This document shows, piece by piece, positions 1-11,451 of a DNA stretch of 64,000 nt. The stretch comes from Gammaproteobacteria bacterium (GTDB lineage: Bacteria > Pseudomonadota > Gammaproteobacteria > Pseudomonadales > Halieaceae). The stretch spans positions 372,001 through 436,000 of the forward strand of contig JAUHXH010000003.1 in the NCBI GenBank assembly GCA_030427085.1, written 5' to 3'. A program made the translations under genes and the position numbers. Under the pieces are notes generated by a model that did no database searches, was not told where the DNA came from, and saw only the letters and a program-made list of their open reading frames with translations. Positions within the stretch are counted from its first letter, which is position 1, and each line of letters starts with the position of its first letter.

Positions 1-34
1 AGCCAGGTACTCTATCCAGCTGAGCTACGGGCGC
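1..34 (-). tRNA. tRNA-Arg, 5' half (probably ACG anticodon), cut by window edge
   Basis: The reverse complement starts GCGCCCGTAGCTCAGCTGG and continues through acceptor strand, D-arm and the 5' side of the anticodon stem, ending just before the anticodon. The layout matches bacterial tRNA-Arg, and the stem sequence resembles pseudomonad tRNA-Arg(ACG). The anticodon lies outside the window, so isoacceptor identity is inferred. In pseudomonads this tRNA normally sits right after csrA and tRNA-Ser; here it is about 19.5 kb from tRNA-Ser. Confidence 0.85.
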
Positions 35-40
35 GTTGAG

Positions 41-76
41 GGGGCGTACTATAGGGAGGAAGATGTTTAGAGTCAA
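41..76 (-). promoter_or_regulatory. sigma70 promoter of tRNA-Arg with GC-rich discriminator
   Basis: On the minus strand a TTGACT -35 box (71-76) is followed after exactly 17 bases by TATAGT (-10, 48-53). A GC-rich stretch (41-47) follows, and the mature tRNA begins at 34. Near-consensus boxes plus a GC-rich discriminator are typical of stable-RNA promoters under stringent control. It shows that this tRNA is transcribed on its own and does not depend on the distant tRNA-Ser unit. Confidence 0.75.
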
Positions 77-212
77 GGGCTTAGGGGGATAAAAGTTCTG
101 ACCGTGAAAGTTACCGAATAGGGTCTATAGTTCCTTGTATACCCGCCGTTTTGATCGGTCAAATTCACTGAACATTTCGCGCCAATTACAGGTGCACTCG
201 CAGGAGTCCACA

Positions 213-1382
213 ATGAAAGCCGGTAAGTATGCCCTCCCCCTGACCGCCCTGATGCTCGCCGTGCAGCACGCACAGGCCGACATCAGCTATGCCCAGCGTG
301 TTACCGTGGAGGGCGCCGGCGGTATGTCCATGTTCGGCTCAGAGGGCACCGTGCTCACCCAGGTATCGGGGGACAAGGCGCGCACTGATAGTGACATTCG
401 CCTGCAGTCTTCCATCGCCCGCATGGTCGGCGGTGGCGGCAAAAGTGGCAATATCATCCGGTTGGACGAGGGGCTGATGCGACAGCTCTTCCCCGACAAG
501 CAGAGCTATAGCGAGACCACACTGGCAGAAACCAGGGCCCAGATGGAGCAGGCCATGGCACAGATGGAAGAGATGCAGGGTGAAAGTGGTGGTTTACCTG
601 TGGCGGCCGAGGCTTGCGACTGGTCCCCTTCGAATCTGGAAGTGGACAAGAACGGTGATTCTGAACGCATCGCCGGCATCAAGGCCAAGCAGCACACCAT
701 TCGCCTGCGCCAGACCTGTACCGACCCGGACACTCAACGCAGCTGCGACATCACCTGGGTACTGGAAGCGTGGCTGGCACGCAAAGTACCCGGGCAAAAA
801 GAGGTTGAACGCTTTCACGAAGGCTACGCCAAAGCGCTGGGCCTGGGCGACATGCAAAAACACGTACACGGCTCGGCTCACAACCTCATTGCCATGTTCG
901 GCGACAATTGGGATGAGGTAGCCGACAAGTTCAGTGACCTGAAAGGCTACCCCCTGCGCACAGTGATGCAGATGGGCATGGGCGGCGAGGCCTGCGTGAC
1001 AGGCAACGGCGAACCTATCGCCATGGATGACATCTGGGCGGACGCTTCGATTGCGGGTTACAACGCCGCGCTTGATCAGGCTGGTTACGAAGCCGGCAGC
1101 GCCATCGGCCGATCGGCCGGGGAAGCGCTGGGTGGCAGTGTCGCGGGCAGTATTGGTGGTGCCGCGGTAGGCGCAGCCGCCGGCAAGATGATTGGCGGCC
1201 TGACCGGCATGTTCAAGAAGAAGAAAGAAGAAGCACCCCCGCCGGAACCCGCTGCGGCGCCAAATCCGGCTGACCGTCAGGTCACCGTGTTCCGCGTGTC
1301 GAGCGAAGTCACCGAATGGTCAGAGGTGCACATTCCCGACGAGCGCTTCGACGCCCCCGCCGGCTGGAGCAAGATCAACTAG
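213..1382 (+). CDS. secreted protein of unknown function with glycine-zipper tail
   Basis: This 389-residue protein is not recognised. The ATG at 213 is chosen because a good ribosome site (GGAG) lies 7-8 bases upstream and the protein then opens with a clear signal peptide ending ...QHAQA. The middle is acidic and mixed, with a Met/Gln-rich helix near residues 105-125 and several cysteines. Residues about 290-336 are a Gly/Ala-rich GxxxG glycine-zipper stretch, followed by a lysine patch and a Pro/Ala linker. Glycine zippers usually insert into or associate with membranes, so an envelope location is inferred. It ends tail-to-tail with the next gene, overlapping it by 4 bases. Confidence 0.7.
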   Translation: MKAGKYALPLTALMLAVQHAQADISYAQRVTVEGAGGMSMFGSEGTVLTQVSGDKARTDSDIRLQSSIARMVGGGGKSGNIIRLDEGLMRQLFPDKQSYSETTLAETRAQMEQAMAQMEEMQGESGGLPVAAEACDWSPSNLEVDKNGDSERIAGIKAKQHTIRLRQTCTDPDTQRSCDITWVLEAWLARKVPGQKEVERFHEGYAKALGLGDMQKHVHGSAHNLIAMFGDNWDEVADKFSDLKGYPLRTVMQMGMGGEACVTGNGEPIAMDDIWADASIAGYNAALDQAGYEAGSAIGRSAGEALGGSVAGSIGGAAVGAAAGKMIGGLTGMFKKKKEEAPPPEPAAAPNPADRQVTVFRVSSEVTEWSEVHIPDERFDAPAGWSKIN

Positions 1383-1777
1383 CGGACGAAGCCCGGCTCG
1401 GAATTTACGAATAATCGGATCGGCCACTTGCTGCCCTCACGCAGATAGAGAATCAGGCCGTAGTAGTCGTTGTCGTAGTCCTGGACCCATTCATACTCGT
1501 ACTCGAGTTGGATCCAGGGCTCCGCTTCTTCGGGTTTCTGCCCTACCACCAGCACCTCTTCCATTGAATCGAGATCGGGGATGGCGATGCGGGGGACGGC
1601 GATGGTCACCCGGGAGCCCTCTCCAGTGGGAGTGGCTTCGATTTCGCGAATTTGCACGCCCACTTTGTCGTCCTGATAACCCTTCACGAATTCAAGCCAG
1701 CCGGTTTCCATCCCCGGGCTCTGGCCCTGAACGACACTGGCCCAGAACAAGCCTAAAAGTATCAGTACACGTCGCAT
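1379..1777 (-). CDS. small secreted protein of unknown function
   Basis: The 132-residue product begins with a signal peptide (MRRVLILLGLFWASVVQGQ) and a good ribosome site (GGGGAAG) precedes the ATG at 1777. The mature part is acidic and rich in Tyr, Asp and Glu, looks all-beta and has no motif I recognise. It converges with the upstream secreted protein, the two stop regions overlapping by 4 bases, so both are probably real but not co-transcribed. Function unknown; periplasmic location inferred from the leader only. Confidence 0.6.
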   Translation of the reverse strand: MRRVLILLGLFWASVVQGQSPGMETGWLEFVKGYQDDKVGVQIREIEATPTGEGSRVTIAVPRIAIPDLDSMEEVLVVGQKPEEAEPWIQLEYEYEWVQDYDNDYYGLILYLREGSKWPIRLFVNSEPGFVR

Positions 1778-1921
1778 GTGATCTTCCCCTGTGGCTCTCG
1801 CTATTCCGGTCTGCCTTAGCCTACCATTCCAGATGGGGCTGCCAGCTATGAAATCTTCACGCGCACCGGACTTGCCGGTTCAATAAAGCTATCATAGCCC
1901 AACCAGTTGTACGGACATCCC

Positions 1922-2743
1922 ATGGATCTCATCGTTTTCGATCTCGACGGCACGCTGCTGAATCGGGACTCCAAAGTATCGACCTTTACCCACGACACCC
2001 TGGCTCGCCTGCAGGAGCGGGACATCGCCTACACCGTAGCCACCGGCCGCACTCTCCATGCCGCCCGCGACCTGCTGCATGATCGCGGCTTCAACCTGCC
2101 GCAGATTTTCAAGAATGGCGTGGTGATCTGGGACCCCTCTCGCGGGGACTACAGCCACCGCTACCTGCTGGAAGCCAGTCAGATCGACCCTATTCTGCGC
2201 GCCTTTCAGGGTGTGGGCATCGCGCCTTTCATCTTTACGCTGGAGGCGGGAGGACAACATGCGGTGTACCACCCCACCCTCACCACCGAGGCGGAACGTC
2301 GCTTGGCCGACGTGATCCAGCGCGAACGCGGGCTGCCGGTGCTACCTCTGAGTGCGTTACCTGAGGACGCCGGCATAACCAATGTCAGCGCCCTCGGTGT
2401 GAGGTCGGGCATTCAAGCCGTGACGGACCACGCGCACAACACCCCGGAACTGATTGCCTACATGGGCCGGGCTATTGAGGACAAGGAACTGTGCTGGGTA
2501 GATATTCATCGCAGTGACGGCAGCAAGGGTGGCGCCGTTTCGGTATTGCGGCGCGACCTCGGCTTTTCTCGTGTCATTTGCTTCGGCGACAGCGATAACG
2601 ACCTCAGTATGTTTGCGGAGGCCGACGAATCCTATGCGCCGGAAAACGCGCGCGAAGATATTCGTAACGCCGCCACTGCTGTTATCGGCCACCACGATGA
2701 AGATGGCATCGCCCGCTTCTTGCGCGAGCGGTTTGATCTTTAA
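1922..2743 (+). CDS. Cof-type HAD superfamily phosphatase
   Basis: A 273-residue HAD hydrolase of the Cof/IIB type, which dephosphorylates small sugar phosphates or cofactors in the cytoplasm. Motif I is DLDGTLL (residues 6-12, with the nucleophilic Asp), the motif II region is VATGRT, and motif IV is GDSDND near residue 225. The large cap between them is the IIB type. The ATG at 1922 starts exactly at the HAD fold; an in-frame TTG at 1907 has no better ribosome site. The substrate cannot be told from sequence, and the neighbours give no hint. Confidence 0.85.
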   Translation: MDLIVFDLDGTLLNRDSKVSTFTHDTLARLQERDIAYTVATGRTLHAARDLLHDRGFNLPQIFKNGVVIWDPSRGDYSHRYLLEASQIDPILRAFQGVGIAPFIFTLEAGGQHAVYHPTLTTEAERRLADVIQRERGLPVLPLSALPEDAGITNVSALGVRSGIQAVTDHAHNTPELIAYMGRAIEDKELCWVDIHRSDGSKGGAVSVLRRDLGFSRVICFGDSDNDLSMFAEADESYAPENAREDIRNAATAVIGHHDEDGIARFLRERFDL

Positions 2744-2787
2744 GGCCTATCGGTGCAACTTCGTGTGCAGCGAGCGTTGCCTGGCGA

Positions 2788-4671
2788 CTATTCCCGGGTG
2801 CCATTCCACCGGCCACCACCAATCTCACCGCAGTAGTCCCAGTGGCCGGAGAAGCCACTGGCAGAGAATACGAACTGGATGTTACCCCAGTAAATACTGC
2901 CTTCCTGTGCAGTGCCACAGGCGTAGGCCGCGCTCGGCTCGACCCAGACGCCCTCTAACAGGACATTACCCAGGATGCGCCCCCGAATGAGCCCATCCTG
3001 ACCGTCATAAGATCCTGTTACACGATTTCCCGATCTGGTCAGCGTCATAGTGCCATAGGTAGTGGAGTAGGTGCCCGCGATGGGGACCGGCGGTGCTGGA
3101 CAGAAGATATTACTGGGCAAATAGTTGCACAGCGAATCACCGAAGCCCGATAGTAACTCTTCTGTCGAGTTGACCAGATCGGAAAATCCACTGAGTAGCC
3201 CCAACTCCTGCGGCAACTGCGTCTTACCCAGTTCTGTGAGTACGGCACCCAACTGTGTCAGTGCCTCAAGACTGTCGCTGTAAACTTCCTGCCCCCGGGT
3301 CAATAAGGACTCGGTATTCACTCGCCGCAGAGACGCGATCAACCCCCGTCCTATCGCCTGCAGTTCCGCTAACCCGGCATTGCCGGCTGTGGCCACCTCC
3401 GCCAGCGCGGCGTCGCCAAACAATGCGGCACCATTAAGCATGGTGGCGACGTAGGCGCCAAAAGTAGACACACCCCTGCCCCCTTCCGACAACGTACGGT
3501 CGATTACGTCCGGTACCGACTCAATCACCTCTCTAATATCGCGCAGGGCATCGGCATTCACGCGATCGGGATCATTGAACGCGTCGCTGCGCGACAGGGC
3601 GTTCATGGCCGCATCCCACTTGTCACGGAGATGGTCAGCTAGAGATGTGGAATCGTCAAAAGGCCCCGCCGTTCTTCGGGTACCATCCTCAGGCAGCGTG
3701 GCTACCGCATTTGTAGCGACTGCATCGGCCACCACCGACATCCACATCGCGCGCTGCAGCAGAAGCGTGTCCAGATTGTTGAGCGCCTCGTCAGAAAGTT
3801 CCACCATCTGGCCGTCGGCGCTCTCAATCAGTACTACTCCGTCAGACTCAAATAGGGTGATGGCTGCATCCAGCGCCTGTATCTCCGAGCGAATCTCCTG
3901 CTCAACGGCGCTGACATCAACGTCAAGCTCTGCGGCTACTTCCCCCATGTAGTCCAGCGTGAGCCACATATCCTCAATGCTGTCATAGGCATTCGCCAAC
4001 CACACCAGGCCGCGCGTCTCAACGGTCATCGGCAATGGCGCCTGTAGAAACAGTGTTTCCACAGCTTCGTCACCATTCAGAATAACACGCGCCGCACCCA
4101 CCGCGAACTCCCCGTCGCGATTGATATAGGCGGGAGCCGCCAGAGTGACCTCGCCGGCTTCAACCACGACCGCAGCGGCGCGCAGCATGTGGCCTCCTTC
4201 CAGCGCGTGAATTTCAACCTCGGCCACCTGACCCACACCCAATTCTTCGTTGTACAAGGTCAGTGGTTGCCCCGGCATGACGCTGTTGGACGACAAGACA
4301 ACATCGCCCAGCGGCTCAAACACCGCAATGGTTGCATCAAAGCCCTCCGGTACCCGCTGATCAATGTGGTTTACCGCATTGCGGGGTACGTCGTATTCAC
4401 AGAGCGGGTAATTGGACTGGTGACTGCAGCCGGTGCCCTCCCAGCGCACAAAGCCCCAACCCGGCCGCGGCACCGGTTGATAGGAAACCTTATAGGGCTC
4501 ATCCACCACAGCATTCTCAGTACAGCTCGAATGCCCTGCCTGACTTTGCTCGAAAGTACAGCCACGAACGCCCTCGAGTCGTTCCACGATATCCCCCTCA
4601 CCCTGCACGGCGAGGGGATGCTTGCACGCTGTAATCAGCGAGAGTAATACAACAAGATACAGGAAGCGCAC
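2788..4671 (-). CDS. large lipoprotein with InlB-type repeat and C-terminal beta domain
   Basis: A 627-residue envelope lipoprotein starting at a GTG (4671): a perfect AGGAGG lies 6 bases upstream, better than the ATG at 4698. A short signal peptide ends in the lipobox LITAC, so Cys16 should be lipidated. Residues about 35-100 hold a WGFVRWEGTGC segment typical of divergent InlB-B/bacterial repeat domains. The centre is a long acidic alpha-helical region, and the last 100 residues (AGTYSTTYGTMTL onward) look like a beta domain that often binds small ligands. No enzyme motif was seen. A role in surface binding or envelope structure is only an inference. Confidence 0.65.
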   Translation of the reverse strand: MRFLYLVVLLSLITACKHPLAVQGEGDIVERLEGVRGCTFEQSQAGHSSCTENAVVDEPYKVSYQPVPRPGWGFVRWEGTGCSHQSNYPLCEYDVPRNAVNHIDQRVPEGFDATIAVFEPLGDVVLSSNSVMPGQPLTLYNEELGVGQVAEVEIHALEGGHMLRAAAVVVEAGEVTLAAPAYINRDGEFAVGAARVILNGDEAVETLFLQAPLPMTVETRGLVWLANAYDSIEDMWLTLDYMGEVAAELDVDVSAVEQEIRSEIQALDAAITLFESDGVVLIESADGQMVELSDEALNNLDTLLLQRAMWMSVVADAVATNAVATLPEDGTRRTAGPFDDSTSLADHLRDKWDAAMNALSRSDAFNDPDRVNADALRDIREVIESVPDVIDRTLSEGGRGVSTFGAYVATMLNGAALFGDAALAEVATAGNAGLAELQAIGRGLIASLRRVNTESLLTRGQEVYSDSLEALTQLGAVLTELGKTQLPQELGLLSGFSDLVNSTEELLSGFGDSLCNYLPSNIFCPAPPVPIAGTYSTTYGTMTLTRSGNRVTGSYDGQDGLIRGRILGNVLLEGVWVEPSAAYACGTAQEGSIYWGNIQFVFSASGFSGHWDYCGEIGGGRWNGTRE

Positions 4672-4787
4672 GGAATCCTCCTGAGAAGCGGGGGCCATTG
4701 GGGATATCTTTGAGCGTAGTTGCTACGACGGGTTTTGCCACCTTTCCAATTGCCTCGAACTTCGCGCAAAGCTGAGCGTACCGACGC

Positions 4788-4837
4788 TTGACTTCCCGAT
4801 TGGCCTACCCTAGCCTCCAAAACGATAGCCTTGGAGG
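4788..4837 (+). promoter_or_regulatory. putative promoter and palindromic operator of the metal efflux operon
   Basis: TTGACT (4788-4793) and TAGCCT (4811-4816) are spaced 17 bases. A perfect inverted repeat CCTCCAA-N10-TTGGAGG (4814-4837) begins inside the -10 box and runs over the expected start point. Its right arm also contains the GGAGG that serves the gene at 4850. It could be a repressor operator or, if transcription starts further upstream, an RNA hairpin hiding the ribosome site. Both readings are inference. Confidence 0.45.
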
Positions 4838-4849
4838 CGACTTTGCCTG

Positions 4850-5206
4850 ATGTCAAAAGCCTGGACGACAATTCTGCTCGCGGTAGTGATGGTGGTGCAA
4901 ACACTCGCCATCATCTCCGATGCGATGCCGTCGCACCTGGGCGATAGTCACCACGACACTCAACACACTCACTTTTCCATCGACGCCGATCATTCTGCGA
5001 CTCCAGACCCTTCCAGCGAAGCCGCCGGGGAAGTTCCAGATGTATCGGATCACTGTCAGAGCAATCACTGTCACGGCTCTCACCTGCTGGTGGTTATGAG
5101 AAGTTTTGACGGCCCATTGTTCAAACCGGGCCCGCCCCACAGCACCCACCTCACACAACACCCCACCGATTACATCAACCCACTGCTGCGCCCACCCATA
5201 GCCTGA
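4850..5206 (+). CDS. small His-rich periplasmic protein heading metal efflux operon
   Basis: A 118-residue protein with an N-terminal hydrophobic segment (residues 5-24, signal peptide or anchor). A mature part follows with dense His clusters (SHHDTQHTHF, DHCQSNHCHGSH), Asp/Glu and two Cys. GGAGG lies 12 bases before the ATG. It is first in a unit with an RND efflux system, spaced 57 bases from czcC. Such His-rich small proteins accompany Czc/Cus-like exporters and probably bind the metal in the periplasm. The metal cannot be decided from the sequence; zinc, cobalt, cadmium or copper are possible. Confidence 0.7.
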   Translation: MSKAWTTILLAVVMVVQTLAIISDAMPSHLGDSHHDTQHTHFSIDADHSATPDPSSEAAGEVPDVSDHCQSNHCHGSHLLVVMRSFDGPLFKPGPPHSTHLTQHPTDYINPLLRPPIA

Positions 5207-5263
5207 CCCTGCGAATCAATCCCTCCGGGGAGCTTTTCACTTTGATTTCACAGGAATCACGTA

Positions 5264-6556
5264 ATGTATTACTGCGATTTTTGGCGGTGCCCGCGAGCCG
5301 GGCTGCCGACCTTATTGTTAAGTTTTATCCTGGCGTTGACCGGCTCCGTATCGACAGCCGCAGCGCCGGGTGACCAATCACTGAGTCTGGCTGATGCCAT
5401 CGCGCAAGCACTGGCACAAAACCCCACACTACAGGTATTCGACACACGGTTGACGGGGCTTGAAGGCCAGCAGATCACCGCTCAACAAAGTCCCGCTCTT
5501 GAGTTGGGATTTGAAGCGGAGAACATACTTGGCGCTGGCGACTACGAGCGCCTTGACCAGGCCGAGTACACCCTCTCACTGTCATCAGTACTGGAACTGG
5601 GCGACAAAAGACTGGCCAGAGCCAACGTCATCTCCGGGCGCTACGCCCTGGTCAGTGCACAGCGGCAGGCCGAGGCCCTGGGTCTGGCTGGTGATATCAC
5701 CCGTCAGTTCATCAGCGCGCTGGCACTGCAGGAAAAGTTGCAACTGGCCGACGAAGCCGTGGAGCTTACGCAGTCCACACTGGCCAGCGTAAAACACCGG
5801 GCGGAACAAGGCGCGGCACACAGGGCCGAATTGTTACGCGCCCGAGTCCAGGTGACGGAAAGCCAGCTGGCCCGGGATCAACTACGCGCCAGCTACGAAA
5901 GTAATCTGATGGCACTGGCCGCCCTGCTGGGCAAAGACAGCGTCGATTTTAGCCACATTGATGGCAGCCTGTTTACCTTCACCACGCCGGCCAGCTTTGA
6001 AAGCCTGTTCCAGCGCGCCAGCAATAATCCCGGCATCCGTGTGTTTGCCAGTGAAGCAAGCATGCGCGATGCGGAACTCGCGCTGGTTCGAAGCCAGTCC
6101 CGCAGCAATGTTCGCTGGCAAGTGGGTGCACGTTACTTTGAGGATAGCGGCGACTCTGCGCTGGTTGCCGGATTCTCCATCCCACTGTTTCCCGGCGACC
6201 GCAACCGCGGCGAATTACAGTCTGCCCAAGCAGCGCGCGCGGCAATCACGTTGCGTCGCGACAGCGCCCTGCTTGAACTACGGTCGCGCCTCTATGAAGC
6301 CTATCAACTGCACAACCAGGCGGTAACGATGGCCAATGCCCTGAGCGATCAGGTGGTGCCCGATCTGCAACAGGCTCTGGCACTGACCCGAACGGCGTAT
6401 CAGCAGGGCCGCTACAGCTATTTTGAATGGCTCAGCGCCCAGCAGGAACTACTGGCAGCGCAACGCAATCGCGTGGATGCAGCCACAACCGCCCTGCTCA
6501 ATCAGGCCCTGATCGAACAACTCACCGGCGAGTCCCTGGCCGCCACAGCCAATTGA
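5264..6556 (+). CDS. czcC: outer-membrane efflux channel of the TolC/CzcC family
   Basis: At 430 residues this is the size of CzcC/CusC-type channels. It has a signal peptide (cleavage after about residue 33, ...STAAA), then two repeated TolC-type halves rich in long amphipathic helices. The C-terminal half holds the AYQLHNQA...ALTRTAYQQGRYSYFEWLSAQQELL segment characteristic of the family. AGGAA precedes the ATG. It should form the exit duct of the tripartite CzcCBA pump. Spacing to czcB is 30 bases, consistent with one operon. Confidence 0.88.
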   Translation: MYYCDFWRCPRAGLPTLLLSFILALTGSVSTAAAPGDQSLSLADAIAQALAQNPTLQVFDTRLTGLEGQQITAQQSPALELGFEAENILGAGDYERLDQAEYTLSLSSVLELGDKRLARANVISGRYALVSAQRQAEALGLAGDITRQFISALALQEKLQLADEAVELTQSTLASVKHRAEQGAAHRAELLRARVQVTESQLARDQLRASYESNLMALAALLGKDSVDFSHIDGSLFTFTTPASFESLFQRASNNPGIRVFASEASMRDAELALVRSQSRSNVRWQVGARYFEDSGDSALVAGFSIPLFPGDRNRGELQSAQAARAAITLRRDSALLELRSRLYEAYQLHNQAVTMANALSDQVVPDLQQALALTRTAYQQGRYSYFEWLSAQQELLAAQRNRVDAATTALLNQALIEQLTGESLAATAN

Positions 6557-6586
6557 GCTGACCGCAAACACTACAGGATTCAGATC

Positions 6587-7498
6587 ATGCAACGGATACA
6601 CATTTTATTTTTCACCACCGGCCTGTTTTGCCTGGCGTGGGGATCGGTCACAGCAGGCGAAGGCCACGGCATCGATGACCACGAAACCAGCGCGGAAAAA
6701 GCTACGATTTCGCATTCCATCGCGGGACTCTCCGGCCTGACCATGGCAACGGCTGGACCCCTGATGCTGAACCAGACCCTGACCAGCTACGGGCACCTGG
6801 TCACGGACCCCGAACAGAGAGCCCATGTCACTGGCCGCTTTCCCGGGCTGGTTCGGCACGTCATGGTACGTCTTGGCGATACCGTTACCGCGGGCGAGCC
6901 GCTGGCACGCATCGAATCCAATGAAAGCCTGCAAACCTACACCGTGACGGCCCCCATCAATGGGCACATAACACAACGCACAATCAACGTGGGTGAACAG
7001 GTGGATGGCCAACCGCTGTTTGCGATTACCAACCTCAGCACGCTCTGGGCGGAGTTAAAAATATTCCCCGGACAGCGTCAGCAAGTGAGCGCTGGTCAAT
7101 CCGTACAGCTCAAGGTCAACGAGATTGAATACAGCAGCACGATCCAGCACTTGCTACCCAGCCCGAATGGCGAACCCTACACCCTGGCCCGATTGAGTGT
7201 AGATAACAGCGCCGGGCTACTGGTGCCGGGGCAACTGGTCACCGCGGAAATCGTGGTTAGCGCCGCTCAGGTGCCGCTGGCCGTGGATCGGCGTGGATTA
7301 CAGGAATTCCAGAATGCGCCCGTCGTATTTGTGCAGAACGGGGAGGACTATGAAGCCAGAACCCTTCAGCTAGGTCGTATCGACGAGCAGATCGCCGAAG
7401 TGATATCAGGCCTGGTATCCGGTGAGCGCTATGTGGTTGAAAACAGCTACCTGGTGAAAGCCGAACTGGAAAAATCCACCACCAGCCACGCGCACTGA
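6587..7498 (+). CDS. czcB: RND periplasmic adaptor (membrane fusion protein), CzcB-like
   Basis: A 303-residue adaptor with signal peptide (ends near VTAGEG) and a short His-containing N-terminus. A barrel-sandwich/lipoyl-like domain follows (GRFPGLVRHVMVRLGDTVTAGEPLARIES; TAPINGHITQRTINVGEQVDG). The beta-barrel and membrane-proximal domains form the C-terminus. It is on the short side for the family because the helical hairpin is very reduced. It links the inner-membrane pump to the outer-membrane channel and in CzcB/CusB can also present metal to the pump. It starts 30 bases after czcC and ends 12 bases before czcA. Confidence 0.87.
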   Translation: MQRIHILFFTTGLFCLAWGSVTAGEGHGIDDHETSAEKATISHSIAGLSGLTMATAGPLMLNQTLTSYGHLVTDPEQRAHVTGRFPGLVRHVMVRLGDTVTAGEPLARIESNESLQTYTVTAPINGHITQRTINVGEQVDGQPLFAITNLSTLWAELKIFPGQRQQVSAGQSVQLKVNEIEYSSTIQHLLPSPNGEPYTLARLSVDNSAGLLVPGQLVTAEIVVSAAQVPLAVDRRGLQEFQNAPVVFVQNGEDYEARTLQLGRIDEQIAEVISGLVSGERYVVENSYLVKAELEKSTTSHAH

Positions 7499-10663
<3,165 letters not shown>

Positions 10664-10740
10664 GTGCATGGGCCGCAGTGGATAAATCCACCGTTGCCCC
10701 TTAAGCTACTCACGCCAAAAAAAAGAACAGGATAAGGCCT

Positions 10741-11451
10741 TTGGAAGATTCACCCCGTCTGCTGATTGTTGATGACGACCCGGAGATCCGCTCGTTGCTG
10801 GTAGATTTTTTCCGCCAGCACGCCTTCCAGGTGGCCTCCGCAGCGGACGGTGCGCAACTCGACGCCGAGTTGGAGCGGAACACTCCACAATTACTTGTTC
10901 TGGATCTGATGCTGCCGGGGGAGGATGGCCTGTCGATCTGCCGACGGCTCCGCAGCCGCTACCCCACGCTTCCGATTATCATGCTCACCGCCGTTAGTGA
11001 GGACACCGACCGAATCATCGGCCTGGAAATGGGAGCCGACGATTACCTCGCCAAGCCATTCAATCCGCGCGAATTACTGGCAAGGGTGAAAGCCGTGCTG
11101 CGACGTAGTGATTCCACGCTGACTACCAGTGGCAAGCACCTGCGCTTTGAGGGCTGGCACCTGGATCTGGGCCGGCGCGAGCTGAAACGGGTCGATGGCA
11201 CGCTGGTTCCCCTGTCCAGTGGAGAGTTCGATTTGCTACAGGCGCTCGCGGAACACCCGCAGCAGGTGATGAGCCGCGATGAGCTGCTGGACTGCACCCG
11301 GGGGCGATGTGCCGGACCCTATGATCGCAGCATCGATGTACAACTGTCCCGGCTGCGCCGCAAAATCGAAGTGGACAGCAAATCGCCACAAATCATCAAA
11401 ACCATCCGCACCGGCGGATACCTATTCAGCTTGCCTGTTGAGGTATCGTGA
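10741..11451 (+). CDS. OmpR-family response regulator
   Basis: A 236-residue two-component regulator. The receiver domain (1-120) has the acidic pocket D11-D13, phospho-acceptor D55 (LLVLDLMLPGEDG) and K105. A winged-helix DNA-binding domain (about 130-230) ends in the typical RRKIEVD...IIKTIRTGGYLF. Translation appears to start at TTG (10741), preceded by AGGATAAGG. It lies 77 bases after czcA and overlaps the sensor kinase by 4 bases, so it forms a pair with the kinase. Control of the metal pump, of the downstream chelatase operon, or of both is possible. Confidence 0.9.
   Translation: MEDSPRLLIVDDDPEIRSLLVDFFRQHAFQVASAADGAQLDAELERNTPQLLVLDLMLPGEDGLSICRRLRSRYPTLPIIMLTAVSEDTDRIIGLEMGADDYLAKPFNPRELLARVKAVLRRSDSTLTTSGKHLRFEGWHLDLGRRELKRVDGTLVPLSSGEFDLLQALAEHPQQVMSRDELLDCTRGRCAGPYDRSIDVQLSRLRRKIEVDSKSPQIIKTIRTGGYLFSLPVEVS

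Noticed and set aside
151-162. TTGA-N4-TCAA palindrome resembling an FNR/Anr box
   Set aside because: FNR half-sites need six bases between TTGA and TCAA. The spacing here is four, and no promoter fits around it.
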